Positions 1-6,272 of a stretch of DNA of 10,280 nucleotides are shown here, piece by piece. This DNA is from Clostridia bacterium (GTDB lineage Bacteria > Bacillota > Clostridia > Christensenellales > HGM11417). Position numbers and translations under genes: made by a program. The stretch is taken from assembly GCA_017407365.1 (NCBI GenBank), contig JAFQWR010000251.1, forward strand, positions 1-10,280, read 5' to 3'. Below the pieces are notes generated by a model. It was not told the DNA's origin. It did not search any database and saw only the letters and a list, made by a program, of their open reading frames with translations. Within the stretch, counting starts at the first letter, position 1. Each line of letters starts with the position of its first letter.

Positions 1-93
1 GTAAAGCGTGTGTTTATTCTGGACGGAAGAGTGCCGCACGCGGTGCTCATTGAGGTGCTCACCGATGAGGGCGTGGGCACGATGATTTATTAA
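1..93 (+). CDS. argB: Acetylglutamate kinase, C-terminal end (partial)
   Basis: Only the last 30 codons are present, in frame from the first base to a TAA at 91-93. The peptide contains ILDGRVPHAVLIEVLTDEG and ends GTMIY, the characteristic C-terminus of acetylglutamate kinase (usual form IDGR-PHS-L-E-FTDEG-GT). The enzyme phosphorylates N-acetylglutamate, the second step of arginine synthesis, in the cytoplasm. Its stop lies 8 bases before the argD start, and argD then argF follow, the expected neighbours in a Clostridia arg operon. The rest of the gene is outside the window. The short peptide limits certainty, but motif and context agree. Confidence 0.9.
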   Translation, partial: VKRVFILDGRVPHAVLIEVLTDEGVGTMIY

Positions 94-101
94 AAGAAGA
101 T

Positions 102-1268
102 ATGGATATCAGAAGTAAAGATAAAAGCTATGTAGCAAGCACCTATGCGCGCTTCGATGTTGCATTTGTCAAGGGCGAGGGTAGCCTTTTATACGATGAG
201 CACGGAGAGGAATACATCGATCTTGGCACCGGCATTGCCGTCAGTGCATTCGGTGTAAGCGATCCCATCTGGGCGAATGCGGTTGCAGAGCAGGCAAGGT
301 CGCTTTCGCACGTCAGTAATTTATACTATTCTCAGCCGCAGGACGACTTGGCAGAGCTGCTTTGCACACGCACGGGTATGAAGAAGGTATTCTTCGGTAA
401 CTCGGGAGCAGAGGCAAATGAATGTGCCATTAAGGTGGCGCGAAAATACGCCAGTGATCGCTATGAGGGCAAGCGTCAAACGGTTATCACGCTGAAAAAC
501 AGCTTCCACGGCAGAACGGTAACCACTCTTGCCGCAACCGGTCAGGATGTATTCCATACGCATTTCACTCCGTTTACCGAGGGCTTTGCTTATGCGGAGC
601 CGAACAATTTCGAGGATTTCATCCGTCTGCAAAAGCAAACCAACGCCATTGCCGTGTTAATGGAGCTTGTTCAGGGTGAAAGCGGCGTGCATACCTTAGA
701 CAAAAGCTACGTGCAGGCGGTTGCCGCATACTGTGCCGAAAACGATATGCTGCTTATGATCGATGAGGTGCAAACAGGCAACGGCAGAACGGGCACGCTT
801 TACGCCTACGAGCAGTTTGGCATTCAGCCCGATGTTGTAACCACGGCAAAGGGTCTGGGCGGCGGCTTGCCGATCGGTGCCTGTCTGATGGGTGAGCGTG
901 TGGCAGACGTGCTTGGCATTGGTTCGCACGGGTCTACGTTTGGTGGCAATCCTATTTGTGCGGCAGGCGCATATAATATTATCAGCCGTATCAACGGTGA
1001 GGTTTTAGAGGGTGTGAAGCAGAGAGAGGCGTATATCCGTATGCGTCTGATGGGAGAGGATGGCGTGCTTGGTGTAGACGGCATGGGTCTGATGCTCGGT
1101 ATTTCCTGTAAGCGCCCCAATAAAGAAATCGTGCAGGCGTGCTTAAAGCGCGGCGTGGTGTGCCTTACCGCAAAAAACAACGTAAGGCTCTTGCCTGCGC
1201 TCAACATTCCCATGAGGCTTTTAGAGCGCGCTATGGATATTCTGGTAGAAGAAATCAACAGCTATTAA
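102..1268 (+). CDS. argD: Acetylornithine aminotransferase
   Basis: This is a class-III PLP-dependent aminotransferase of 388 residues, a normal length for ArgD. It converts N-acetylglutamate 5-semialdehyde to N-acetylornithine with glutamate as amino donor, in the cytoplasm. Visible motifs in order are the phosphate-cup stretch NSGAEANE (100-107), SFHGRT (134-139), the cofactor-ring aspartate in LMIDEVQTG (Asp221), the Schiff-base lysine in TTAKGLGGG (Lys250), and GSTFGGNP (277-284). The start at 102 gives the family N-terminus and lies 8 bases after the argB stop. Only a weak purine-rich ribosome site precedes it, so coupling to argB translation is likely. Related class-III enzymes (GabT, ornithine aminotransferase) share these motifs; the argB/argF neighbours decide for ArgD. 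Confidence 0.95.
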   Translation: MDIRSKDKSYVASTYARFDVAFVKGEGSLLYDEHGEEYIDLGTGIAVSAFGVSDPIWANAVAEQARSLSHVSNLYYSQPQDDLAELLCTRTGMKKVFFGNSGAEANECAIKVARKYASDRYEGKRQTVITLKNSFHGRTVTTLAATGQDVFHTHFTPFTEGFAYAEPNNFEDFIRLQKQTNAIAVLMELVQGESGVHTLDKSYVQAVAAYCAENDMLLMIDEVQTGNGRTGTLYAYEQFGIQPDVVTTAKGLGGGLPIGACLMGERVADVLGIGSHGSTFGGNPICAAGAYNIISRINGEVLEGVKQREAYIRMRLMGEDGVLGVDGMGLMLGISCKRPNKEIVQACLKRGVVCLTAKNNVRLLPALNIPMRLLERAMDILVEEINSY

Positions 1269-1281
1269 GGAGGAAACCCCT

Positions 1282-2184
1282 ATGAAGCATTTATTAAAGC
1301 TCGGTGATCTTACCGATAAGGAAATTTATCACATTTTGAATCTTGCCGATCAGCTGAAATTTGAACGTAAGCACGGCATAGAGCATCCCATCTTAAAGGG
1401 CAAAACGCTCGGTATGATCTTTCAGAAGGCTTCCACCCGTACAAGGGTATCCTTCGAAACGGGTATGTACCAGCTGGGCGGCAGTGCGCTGTTTTTAAGC
1501 TCTAACGATTTACAGATTGGCAGAGGTGAGCCCGTCCAGGATACCGCAAGGGTGCTTTCGCGCTACTTAGACGGTATTATGATTCGCACCTTTGAGCAGC
1601 AGGAGGTCGAGGACCTTGCACAATACGGATCCATTCCCGTAATCAACGGTCTGACCGATTACGCACATCCCTGCCAGGTGCTTGCAGACCTTATGACCAT
1701 TCGTGAGCGTAAGGGTATGTTCAAGGGCTTAAAGCTCTGCTTTATCGGTGATGGCAACAATATGGCAAACAGCCTGATTGTTGGCGGCATCAAAATGGGT
1801 ATGGCTGTAAGCGTTGCTTGTCCTACGGGATATCTCCCCGATGCGGAAATCTGCGCATGGGCAAAGGAAAACGGTGATTTCACCTGCACGACCTCTGTGC
1901 TCGAGGCTGCCGAAAATGCAGACGTGATTTATACCGACGTCTGGGCAAGCATGGGACAGGAGGGCGAGGCTGCAATCCGCCGCGCCGCATTTGAGGGCTA
2001 TCAGGTAAACGCAGAGGTTATGAAGGTAGCAAAAAATGATGCTATGGTTCTGCACTGTCTGCCTGCACACCGCGGCGAAGAAATCACTGCCGATGTATTT
2101 GAGGCGCACGCCGATGAGATTTTTGAAGAGGCAGAAAACAGATTGCACGCACAGAAGGCTGTTCTTGTAACGCTGATGAAATAA
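1282..2184 (+). CDS. argF: Ornithine carbamoyltransferase
   Basis: This 300-residue cytoplasmic enzyme joins carbamoyl phosphate and ornithine to give citrulline. The carbamoyl-phosphate loop STRTR is at 51-55, the HPCQ motif at 129-132, the ornithine-loop region DVWASMGQE begins at 219, and HCLPAHRGEE (258-267) carries the catalytic cysteine of the family. HCLP and the ornithine loop separate it from aspartate carbamoyltransferase. The start is set by AGGAGG at 1268-1273, which overlaps the last base of the argD stop codon, so argD and argF are one operon. A strong intrinsic terminator follows about 50 bases after the stop. Length is at the short end of the normal 300-340 range, with no sign of truncation. 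Confidence 0.96.
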   Translation: MKHLLKLGDLTDKEIYHILNLADQLKFERKHGIEHPILKGKTLGMIFQKASTRTRVSFETGMYQLGGSALFLSSNDLQIGRGEPVQDTARVLSRYLDGIMIRTFEQQEVEDLAQYGSIPVINGLTDYAHPCQVLADLMTIRERKGMFKGLKLCFIGDGNNMANSLIVGGIKMGMAVSVACPTGYLPDAEICAWAKENGDFTCTTSVLEAAENADVIYTDVWASMGQEGEAAIRRAAFEGYQVNAEVMKVAKNDAMVLHCLPAHRGEEITADVFEAHADEIFEEAENRLHAQKAVLVTLMK

Positions 2185-2230
2185 TTCTGCTATATCAGAA
2201 CAAGCTTTTTATGTAAAACAGTATAATATA

Positions 2231-2276
2231 AAAGACCGCTCTCCTCAGGCTATTTTAGTAAGAGACGGTCTTTTTT
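2231..2276 (+). terminator. Intrinsic terminator of the arg operon
   Basis: AAAGACCG at 2231-2238 pairs with CGGTCTTT at 2266-2273. After a one-base bulge (C2239), TCTC continues the stem against GAGA on the other arm. The right arm runs into a T-tract ending at 2276. It lies about 50 bases after the argF stop. The left flank also gives a short T-run when read on the - strand, so it may act weakly in both directions. Confidence 0.85.
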
Positions 2277-2326
2277 GTTATGAAGATTCACATTTTATTA
2301 TGAAAGCAAAGGAAGCAAAAAAGCAC

Positions 2327-2365
2327 AAAAAAAAGGCGGTATACCTTTTTGGTATACTACCTTTT
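2327..2365 (-). terminator. Intrinsic terminator of the SGNH lipoprotein gene
   Basis: Read on the - strand, AAAAGGTAGTATACC (2365-2351), a 5-base loop and GGTATACCGCCTTTT (2345-2331) form a stem of about 15 pairs with one mismatch and one wobble. It is followed by an uninterrupted run of T (2334-2327 as A on the + strand). It sits 15 bases after the stop of the lipoprotein gene. With the arg terminator it makes a back-to-back terminator pair between convergent genes. Confidence 0.85.
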
Positions 2366-2379
2366 ATGCTGTAAATACG

Positions 2380-3885
2380 TTATGCAATAACAACGATCTT
2401 GCGGTCGATGGTCTGGCTGCCGTATGCGGTGATGTCAGCGGCAATCTTTTCCATCTCTGCCTCGTATTCTGCTGCGTTGTTTTTCTTGGTAACTGCTACC
2501 ATATCGGTGAACTGAGCGCTGAGTGCTTCAGATCCAATGTATACGGGCTGAGGATTGAATGCAGTGCGAACGAGCTTTAATACGTCATTTACGTAGAAGT
2601 AAATGTCGTTGTCGGTAACCACGAGCTTCCAATCGAAGGTGATGGTGGAGCCGGTGGTAAAGGTGTAAACGTGGCTGTCGGGAACGTTGTTTTCGTATGC
2701 CCAGCAGAGCTTGAACTTGCCGTTGCTTGCGTGGTCCCACAGGAGCAGGCGGTTGTTCATGTCAGCACCAAAGCGCATCTCTACGTGGCCGTTGTTTGCC
2801 TTAGCATCGATCGTTAAGGTGCCGGTCAGAACATATTCCTTCGTTAAGGGCTCGTTCATGTAGATGATGTTTTCGGAAGCGCCAACGGCATGACCGGTGT
2901 TACGGATGATGTCTGCGATATCGGTGGAGGGAGGAGGAAGCTGCTTTTCTTCAAACTCGATGTCCGTTTCGTTCAGAGCGTCAACGAAAATAGAATAGTG
3001 CTCAAGCTTCGGATGAACGTTATCCTTTAACATGTCGGTGGTCAGCAGAGGGCTGGTGTCAATAGCGGTGAACCAATCACGGTTTTCTGCCCACTGCAAC
3101 ATGTTTGCATTGATGTAATTAACGTTCGTAATCTTGTCGTTGCCGTAGGAGCGCTGAGAAATGGTGAACCAATAAATGTGCGTTTCGGGCATTTCATCGT
3201 GCAGAACGTAGAACATTCTTTGCAGAGCGTCAATAGCAGTATAAGCATCGTCGTTATCGTCGTAAACGTTGTTCGTACCAACGTGCATTACGAGGTTCTT
3301 GGGCGAGATGCCTGCCAGCTTGGTGGTAGCGTATACCTCCCAGTCGTAGGTGGTGGTAGCGCTGATGCCAAGGCAAAGAGCGTCTAAGCCGCTGTACGTG
3401 CTGTAGAAGTTGGTCCAGAAGGAGCCTGCATCAAAGAAGGAGTCACCGATAAATACGGTGGTCTTTCCGTCGGTGCCGTCGCTTGCGTATTTTTCCGCGC
3501 GCGTATTAGCCGTGCTGTCAAATCTGGAGGTGTCGTAGCGATAGTTGCTCTTGTTGACTGCAACGCCGCTTACAACGAATTCAGCCTCAAAGTGTTCAGA
3601 GGTTGCGGTGACGGTATGGTCGCCCTCCTGTAAGGGAAGAACGGTCATGTTTTCTGCATCAATGGTAAGAGCGGTTTCATCGTAGGTAAAGGTGAGTGGC
3701 TCCTCAAATTTGGGCTTTTCGAAGATAGCGTCAAATTCTACGGGAGGATAACCAACCCACGCAGTAACGTCTTCGATGGTCAGCTCACCGTACGTGTTGC
3801 CGGGTGCAGGGGGATTGCAGGCGCACAACGAAAGAGCAAGAGACAAAACCAATAACAGTAATGCAGTTGTGAGTTTTCTGTTCAT
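2380..3885 (-). CDS. Secreted SGNH/GDSL-family hydrolase lipoprotein
   Basis: I start this 501-residue protein at the ATG at 3885, because a ribosome site (AAAGGAG, about 3893-3899) precedes it and an upstream in-frame ATG at 3954 lies inside the promoter. Residues 4-23 form a lipoprotein signal peptide with lipobox LCAC, giving a lipidated Cys23. Residues 33-112 look like a small Ig-like beta domain. The SGNH core follows: FIGDSFFD (nucleophile Ser149), glycine block around LGISATTT (172-179), HVGTNN (201-206) and DNVHP (Asp288, His291). After a proline linker near 317-319, residues 345-467 look like a concanavalin/LamG-type beta-sandwich. SGNH enzymes remove acyl or acetyl groups from lipids or polysaccharides. 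The C-terminal sandwich suggests a glycan substrate, but that is inference. It is a single-gene unit with its own promoter and terminator. Confidence 0.88.
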   Translation of the reverse strand: MNRKLTTALLLLVLSLALSLCACNPPAPGNTYGELTIEDVTAWVGYPPVEFDAIFEKPKFEEPLTFTYDETALTIDAENMTVLPLQEGDHTVTATSEHFEAEFVVSGVAVNKSNYRYDTSRFDSTANTRAEKYASDGTDGKTTVFIGDSFFDAGSFWTNFYSTYSGLDALCLGISATTTYDWEVYATTKLAGISPKNLVMHVGTNNVYDDNDDAYTAIDALQRMFYVLHDEMPETHIYWFTISQRSYGNDKITNVNYINANMLQWAENRDWFTAIDTSPLLTTDMLKDNVHPKLEHYSIFVDALNETDIEFEEKQLPPPSTDIADIIRNTGHAVGASENIIYMNEPLTKEYVLTGTLTIDAKANNGHVEMRFGADMNNRLLLWDHASNGKFKLCWAYENNVPDSHVYTFTTGSTITFDWKLVVTDNDIYFYVNDVLKLVRTAFNPQPVYIGSEALSAQFTDMVAVTKKNNAAEYEAEMEKIAADITAYGSQTIDRKIVVIA

Positions 3886-3903
3886 CTTTTTTCTCCTTTT
3901 TTT

Positions 3904-3916
3904 GCAGTATAACTGC
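3904..3916. repeat. Perfect short inverted repeat in the lipoprotein leader
   Basis: GCAGT-ATA-ACTGC is a perfect 5+5 inverted repeat with a 3-base centre. It begins about 3 bases after the predicted transcription start of the SGNH lipoprotein gene. The position fits either an operator just downstream of the promoter or a small stabilising hairpin at the 5' end of the mRNA. The sequence does not decide between these. Confidence 0.45.
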
Positions 3917-3925
3917 TTTTTGTTT

Positions 3926-3954
3926 ATTATACCATAAATCAAAAAAACTGGCAA
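3926..3954 (-). promoter_or_regulatory. Sigma-A type promoter for the SGNH lipoprotein gene
   Basis: On the - strand TTGCCA (3954-3949), a 17-base spacer and a perfect TATAAT (3931-3926) form a near-consensus housekeeping promoter. Transcription should start near 3919, about 34 bases before the chosen ATG at 3885. This placement excludes the longer in-frame start at 3954, whose ATG overlaps the -35 box. Confidence 0.85.
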
Positions 3955-4044
3955 TGACTTTTGATTGTTTTTGCAATAATATTTGTCATGGAAGGCTGAG
4001 GCTCTCTTTTATGACTGAGAGGAAGAATGCTTGTGTTTACTTAC

Positions 4045-4077
4045 AAATAAAAAACCGACTGCAAATGATACAGTCGG
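4045..4077 (-). terminator. Intrinsic terminator of the two-gene membrane protein unit
   Basis: On the - strand CCGACTG (4077-4071), a 9-base loop and CAGTCGG (4061-4055) form a perfect 7-bp GC-rich stem. It is extended by a G-U and an A-U pair and followed by TTTTTTAT. It lies 15 bases beyond the stop of the small membrane protein, so it ends the unit transcribed from about 5290. Confidence 0.85.
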
Positions 4078-4091
4078 CTATGCTTGCTGTG

Positions 4092-4469
4092 TTATGCGTA
4101 CCAGAGCAAAACGCTTTGCCAGTCTATGGTTGCACCAATCAGGTGTACGGCACCGAATACTATGATAACAGCAGAAAAAATCAACGCAACTCTTGCAAGA
4201 ATACGGAATATCCTGATGTCAGAGCGCAGCGTGGGAATGGCAAACGAAAGGGTTGCTATGCCTGTCCCGCAGGAAATCATCAGCCCGGGAAGCAGAATAA
4301 TGCTTACAACGGCAACGCCAAGACCCTGGCTTAAAGAAGGGTCGGTGGTCTGTTGCAGCTGAAGCTGCTTGCCTCCGTCAATCAGCAGAATCAGGTTGAT
4401 AACGGTAAGAGCAACGGTGACTGCCCAGAATATATCCATAAGAACGAATGTAGCAATTCTTTTTTTCAT
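4092..4469 (-). CDS. Small hypothetical membrane protein, three predicted helices
   Basis: I do not recognise this 125-residue protein. Three strongly hydrophobic segments are visible at about 7-30, 49-78 and 88-113. The first is preceded by MKKR, and the second and third are separated by a basic stretch (RSDIRIFR), so the N-terminus is probably cytoplasmic. Residues 31-48 form a polar Gln-rich loop. No catalytic or metal-binding motif stands out. The start is fixed by AGGAGGT at 4474-4480. It lies 38 bases downstream of the SH3-like anchored protein on the same strand with no terminator between, so the two are probably co-transcribed and may act together in the envelope. That functional link is inference from position only. 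Confidence 0.75.
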   Translation of the reverse strand: MKKRIATFVLMDIFWAVTVALTVINLILLIDGGKQLQLQQTTDPSLSQGLGVAVVSIILLPGLMISCGTGIATLSFAIPTLRSDIRIFRILARVALIFSAVIIVFGAVHLIGATIDWQSVLLWYA

Positions 4470-4507
4470 AACTACCTCCTATATATAATACAAAGTTCAG
4501 AGGCATT

Positions 4508-5257
4508 TTATTGGTAGTAGCGTGAATGTTGCTGTCTGTCTTCTCCCTTTTTTTGTGGCTTAAACAGCATCCATACCAAAAACATCGTGGGTATCAGTAT
4601 GGCAATTACAAGCGCTACCTGCATTTTTGTATCCAATGCGGGCAAGGCGTCCGCTATCTCTCCGCCCGAGTCGGTGGGTGGGGTGCTGTCATCAGGTGGG
4701 CTTTCGGAGGGCAGAGGGTCCGGGTGCAGGGGGATTTCAGGCAAAACGATTTCATCCTGCTTAACGTATCCCAGATTGTTCCTTTTGCAAACGTACCAAT
4801 AGATTCCGTTTTCGGTTGGGTATTTGCCGTAGGCATACATCATGTCACCCTGATATACGGCAAGCACGTGGGTAGAAAGCGTATAGGGCTCTTCGCTGAT
4901 CAGTACGTTTTTTCCAAGCGGTGTGATGGCAATGGAGGGATACAAAGGCTGCTCTGTGGCAGACTCACATACATCTGTCACTTTTACATACCCGTTGAGC
5001 TTTACGTATCCCGTGCTTTTATCCTGATAAGTGACCGAATAGAAGGTGTCATCGTAGCGCTCCCCCAGAAGGTAGTAGCTTTTAATCAGATAAAACAGGA
5101 TATTCTCCTCCTTATCCGACGGTGTGCTGTAAAAGGCAACGTCATCCGTTAACACCCGTAGACAAAGGTATTCCTCCTGCGCATAAGCGCCGTCCGAGGT
5201 AAGCAAGACACCTTGCAGGCTGAGTAATACAGCAATGAGCGTAAAAATTGCTTTCAT
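4508..5257 (-). CDS. Membrane-anchored extracellular protein with SH3-like repeats (hypothetical)
   Basis: This 249-residue protein has an N-terminal signal peptide (hydrophobic 3-19, likely cut after AYA at 24-26). Two similar extracellular units follow. The first (about 30-95) ends YVKLNGYVKV and the second (about 104-172) ends in WYVCKRNNLGYVKQDEI. The aromatic 'x-GYVK' endings resemble bacterial SH3-like modules, which in known proteins bind cell-wall peptides. Residues 173-200 are a Pro/Ser/Asp-rich spacer, 212-232 a transmembrane helix and 233-249 a short basic tail. The expected topology is outside-in with a cytoplasmic C-terminus. A GGAG ribosome site lies about 9 bases before the ATG. 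It is the first gene of a two-gene unit. Cell-wall or envelope sensing is possible; no enzymatic motif is visible. Confidence 0.78.
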   Translation of the reverse strand: MKAIFTLIAVLLSLQGVLLTSDGAYAQEEYLCLRVLTDDVAFYSTPSDKEENILFYLIKSYYLLGERYDDTFYSVTYQDKSTGYVKLNGYVKVTDVCESATEQPLYPSIAITPLGKNVLISEEPYTLSTHVLAVYQGDMMYAYGKYPTENGIYWYVCKRNNLGYVKQDEIVLPEIPLHPDPLPSESPPDDSTPPTDSGGEIADALPALDTKMQVALVIAILIPTMFLVWMLFKPQKKGEDRQQHSRYYQ

Positions 5258-5289
5258 GGCATTTTCTCCGATTCATCATAATGACTGAT

Positions 5290-5318
5290 ATTATACCCCT
5301 GAATGCTCCCGTTAAAAT
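5290..5318 (-). promoter_or_regulatory. Probable promoter for the SH3-like/membrane protein unit
   Basis: On the - strand a perfect TATAAT lies at 5295-5290, about 32 bases before the ATG at 5257. The -35 region is poor: TTTTAA at 16 bases is the best fit. Expression may therefore be weak or activator-dependent. It is divergent from the hydrogenase-cluster promoter at 5401-5429, with roughly 100 bases between them. Confidence 0.6.
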
Positions 5319-5400
5319 GATGAAAAGCCTCGAAAAAAAGAGAATTATGGCGAATTGCCCAAAAAGAGAGTCGTGTTTGCACGGAAATGCCGTTTACCAC

Positions 5401-5429
5401 TTGAAAAGAGCGGCTCTTTTTGCTATAAT
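5401..5429 (+). promoter_or_regulatory. Sigma-A type promoter of the hydrogenase accessory operon
   Basis: TTGAAA (5401-5406), a 17-base spacer and TATAAT (5424-5429) make a near-consensus promoter. Transcription should begin near 5436, giving a leader of about 44 bases before the ATG at 5480. The spacer is almost entirely filled by a perfect palindrome, described separately, so repression by a dimeric regulator is plausible. Confidence 0.88.
5404..5420. repeat. Perfect 8-bp inverted repeat in the promoter spacer (candidate operator)
   Basis: AAAAGAGC-G-GCTCTTTT is an exact palindrome with a single-base centre. It starts within the last three bases of the -35 box and ends 3 bases before the -10. 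An RNA hairpin with a one-base loop is not possible, which favours a DNA-level operator. It does not match the Rex consensus TTGTTAA-N4-TTAACAA. No DNA-binding regulator is encoded in the window. Confidence 0.6.
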
Positions 5430-5479
5430 TATACGTAGGGTAATCTATGCCCCGAATTGTTCGTAAGGAGTTATACTGT

Positions 5480-5830
5480 ATGCAGATCAAACAAATAATG
5501 GAATACTTAAACGCAGAGGTAGTTTGCGGTGAAGCGAATTTAGAAACCGAGGTACACAGCGCCTTTGGTGCAGATATGATGAGTGACGTGCTTGCGTTTG
5601 TAAAGGATCAGTCCGTGCTTCTCACAGGTCTTACCAATCCGCAGGTCATCCGTACCGCCGAAATGGTAGATATGAAGTGTATTGTGTTCGTTCGCGGTAA
5701 GCAGCCCGATCACACAATGATCGATCTTGCAATTAAAAAAGGTATCGTTCTGCTGAAAACCACACTGCGTATGTATCCTGCGTGCGGTATTTTGTATATG
5801 AACGGCTTAGAGGCAGGTGGTACTGTATGA
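5480..5830 (+). CDS. Small DRTGG-domain-type protein
   Basis: The start at 5480 is chosen because AAGGAG (5465-5470) lies 9 bases upstream; an earlier in-frame ATG at 5447 has no such site. The 116-residue cytoplasmic protein fits the stand-alone DRTGG fold related to the N-domain of HPr kinase. Residues 36-50 (SDVLAFVKDQSVLLT), NPQVIRTAE (53-61), IVFVRGKQP (68-76) and the closing YPACGILY (99-106) are the recognisable stretches. DRTGG domains are thought to be ligand-binding or regulatory, with no proven role here. It is the first gene of the hydrogenase accessory operon, its stop overlaps the next start (ATGA), and the second small protein of the operon (7516-7842) looks like a distant paralogue. 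Confidence 0.8.
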   Translation: MQIKQIMEYLNAEVVCGEANLETEVHSAFGADMMSDVLAFVKDQSVLLTGLTNPQVIRTAEMVDMKCIVFVRGKQPDHTMIDLAIKKGIVLLKTTLRMYPACGILYMNGLEAGGTV

Positions 5831-6255
5831 GCGGAATCAAGCTGTCGTATCGCGTAGACGGCGATAATTTCTCCTCTGCAGGAGAGGCAAGCGAGCAGGT
5901 TAAAATGCGTTTGAAGCAGCTTGGTGTGGATTCTTCCATAATCCGTCGCGTTGCAATCGCTATGTACGAGGCGGAAATCAATATGGTCATCCACGCAAAG
6001 GGCGGTATGGCGTATGTAGAGGTAGAGCCCGATCGCATCGTGCTTTCCCTGCAGGACGAGGGCCCCGGCATTGCCGATATCGAGCTTGCCATGAAGGAGG
6101 GCTATTCCACTGCGCCGGACACCATTCGCGCGCTTGGCTTCGGTGCAGGTATGGGGCTTCCCAATATGAAGAAATACACAGATGAAATGAAAATAACCTC
6201 AGAGGTTGGCAAGGGCACAACGGTGGATATGATTATTTACTTATCCGCAAAATAA
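5827..6255 (+). CDS. RsbW/SpoIIAB-like anti-sigma-type ATPase
   Basis: I start this at the ATG of an ATGA overlap with the preceding gene; a longer frame from 5782 would overlap that gene by 49 bases and has no ribosome site. The 142-residue protein is a lone GHKL ATP-binding domain. The N-box EAEINMVIHA (48-57) contains Asn52, the G1 box DEGPGI is at 77-82 and the G2 box GFGAGMGL at 104-111. There is no dimerisation/histidine phosphoacceptor domain, which matches anti-sigma serine kinases of the RsbW/SpoIIAB type rather than sensor kinases. Those kinases phosphorylate a STAS partner or bind a sigma factor, but neither is present in the window. Its place directly before a hydrogenase-like protein suggests a redox- or H2-linked switch; that is inference. 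Confidence 0.88.
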   Translation: MSGIKLSYRVDGDNFSSAGEASEQVKMRLKQLGVDSSIIRRVAIAMYEAEINMVIHAKGGMAYVEVEPDRIVLSLQDEGPGIADIELAMKEGYSTAPDTIRALGFGAGMGLPNMKKYTDEMKITSEVGKGTTVDMIIYLSAK

Positions 6256-6272
6256 TGTTTTAGGGTGTAATG

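Noticed and set aside
2185..2200. Inverted repeat TTCTG-CTATAT-CAGAA right after argF, followed by TTTTT
   Set aside because: A 5-bp AT-containing stem separated from the T-run by several bases is too weak for a terminator; the strong one at 2231-2276 explains termination.
2222..2227. TATAAT after argF as a + strand promoter
   Set aside because: No -35-like box at 16-18 bases and the only thing downstream is a terminator.
3886..3954. Longer N-terminus of the SGNH lipoprotein from an ATG at 3954
   Set aside because: The ATG overlaps the -35 box of a strong promoter and the upstream residues would bury the lipoprotein signal peptide; the ATG at 3885 has a clear ribosome site.
4481..4507. TATTAT near 4485-4490 on the - strand as a separate promoter for the small membrane protein
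   Set aside because: No convincing -35; the 38-base gap and absence of a terminator fit co-transcription with the upstream gene.
4526..5152. 208-codon + strand open frame
   Set aside because: It is antisense to the SH3-like protein gene, has no ribosome site or recognisable domain, and the opposite strand has a signal peptide, repeats and a membrane anchor.
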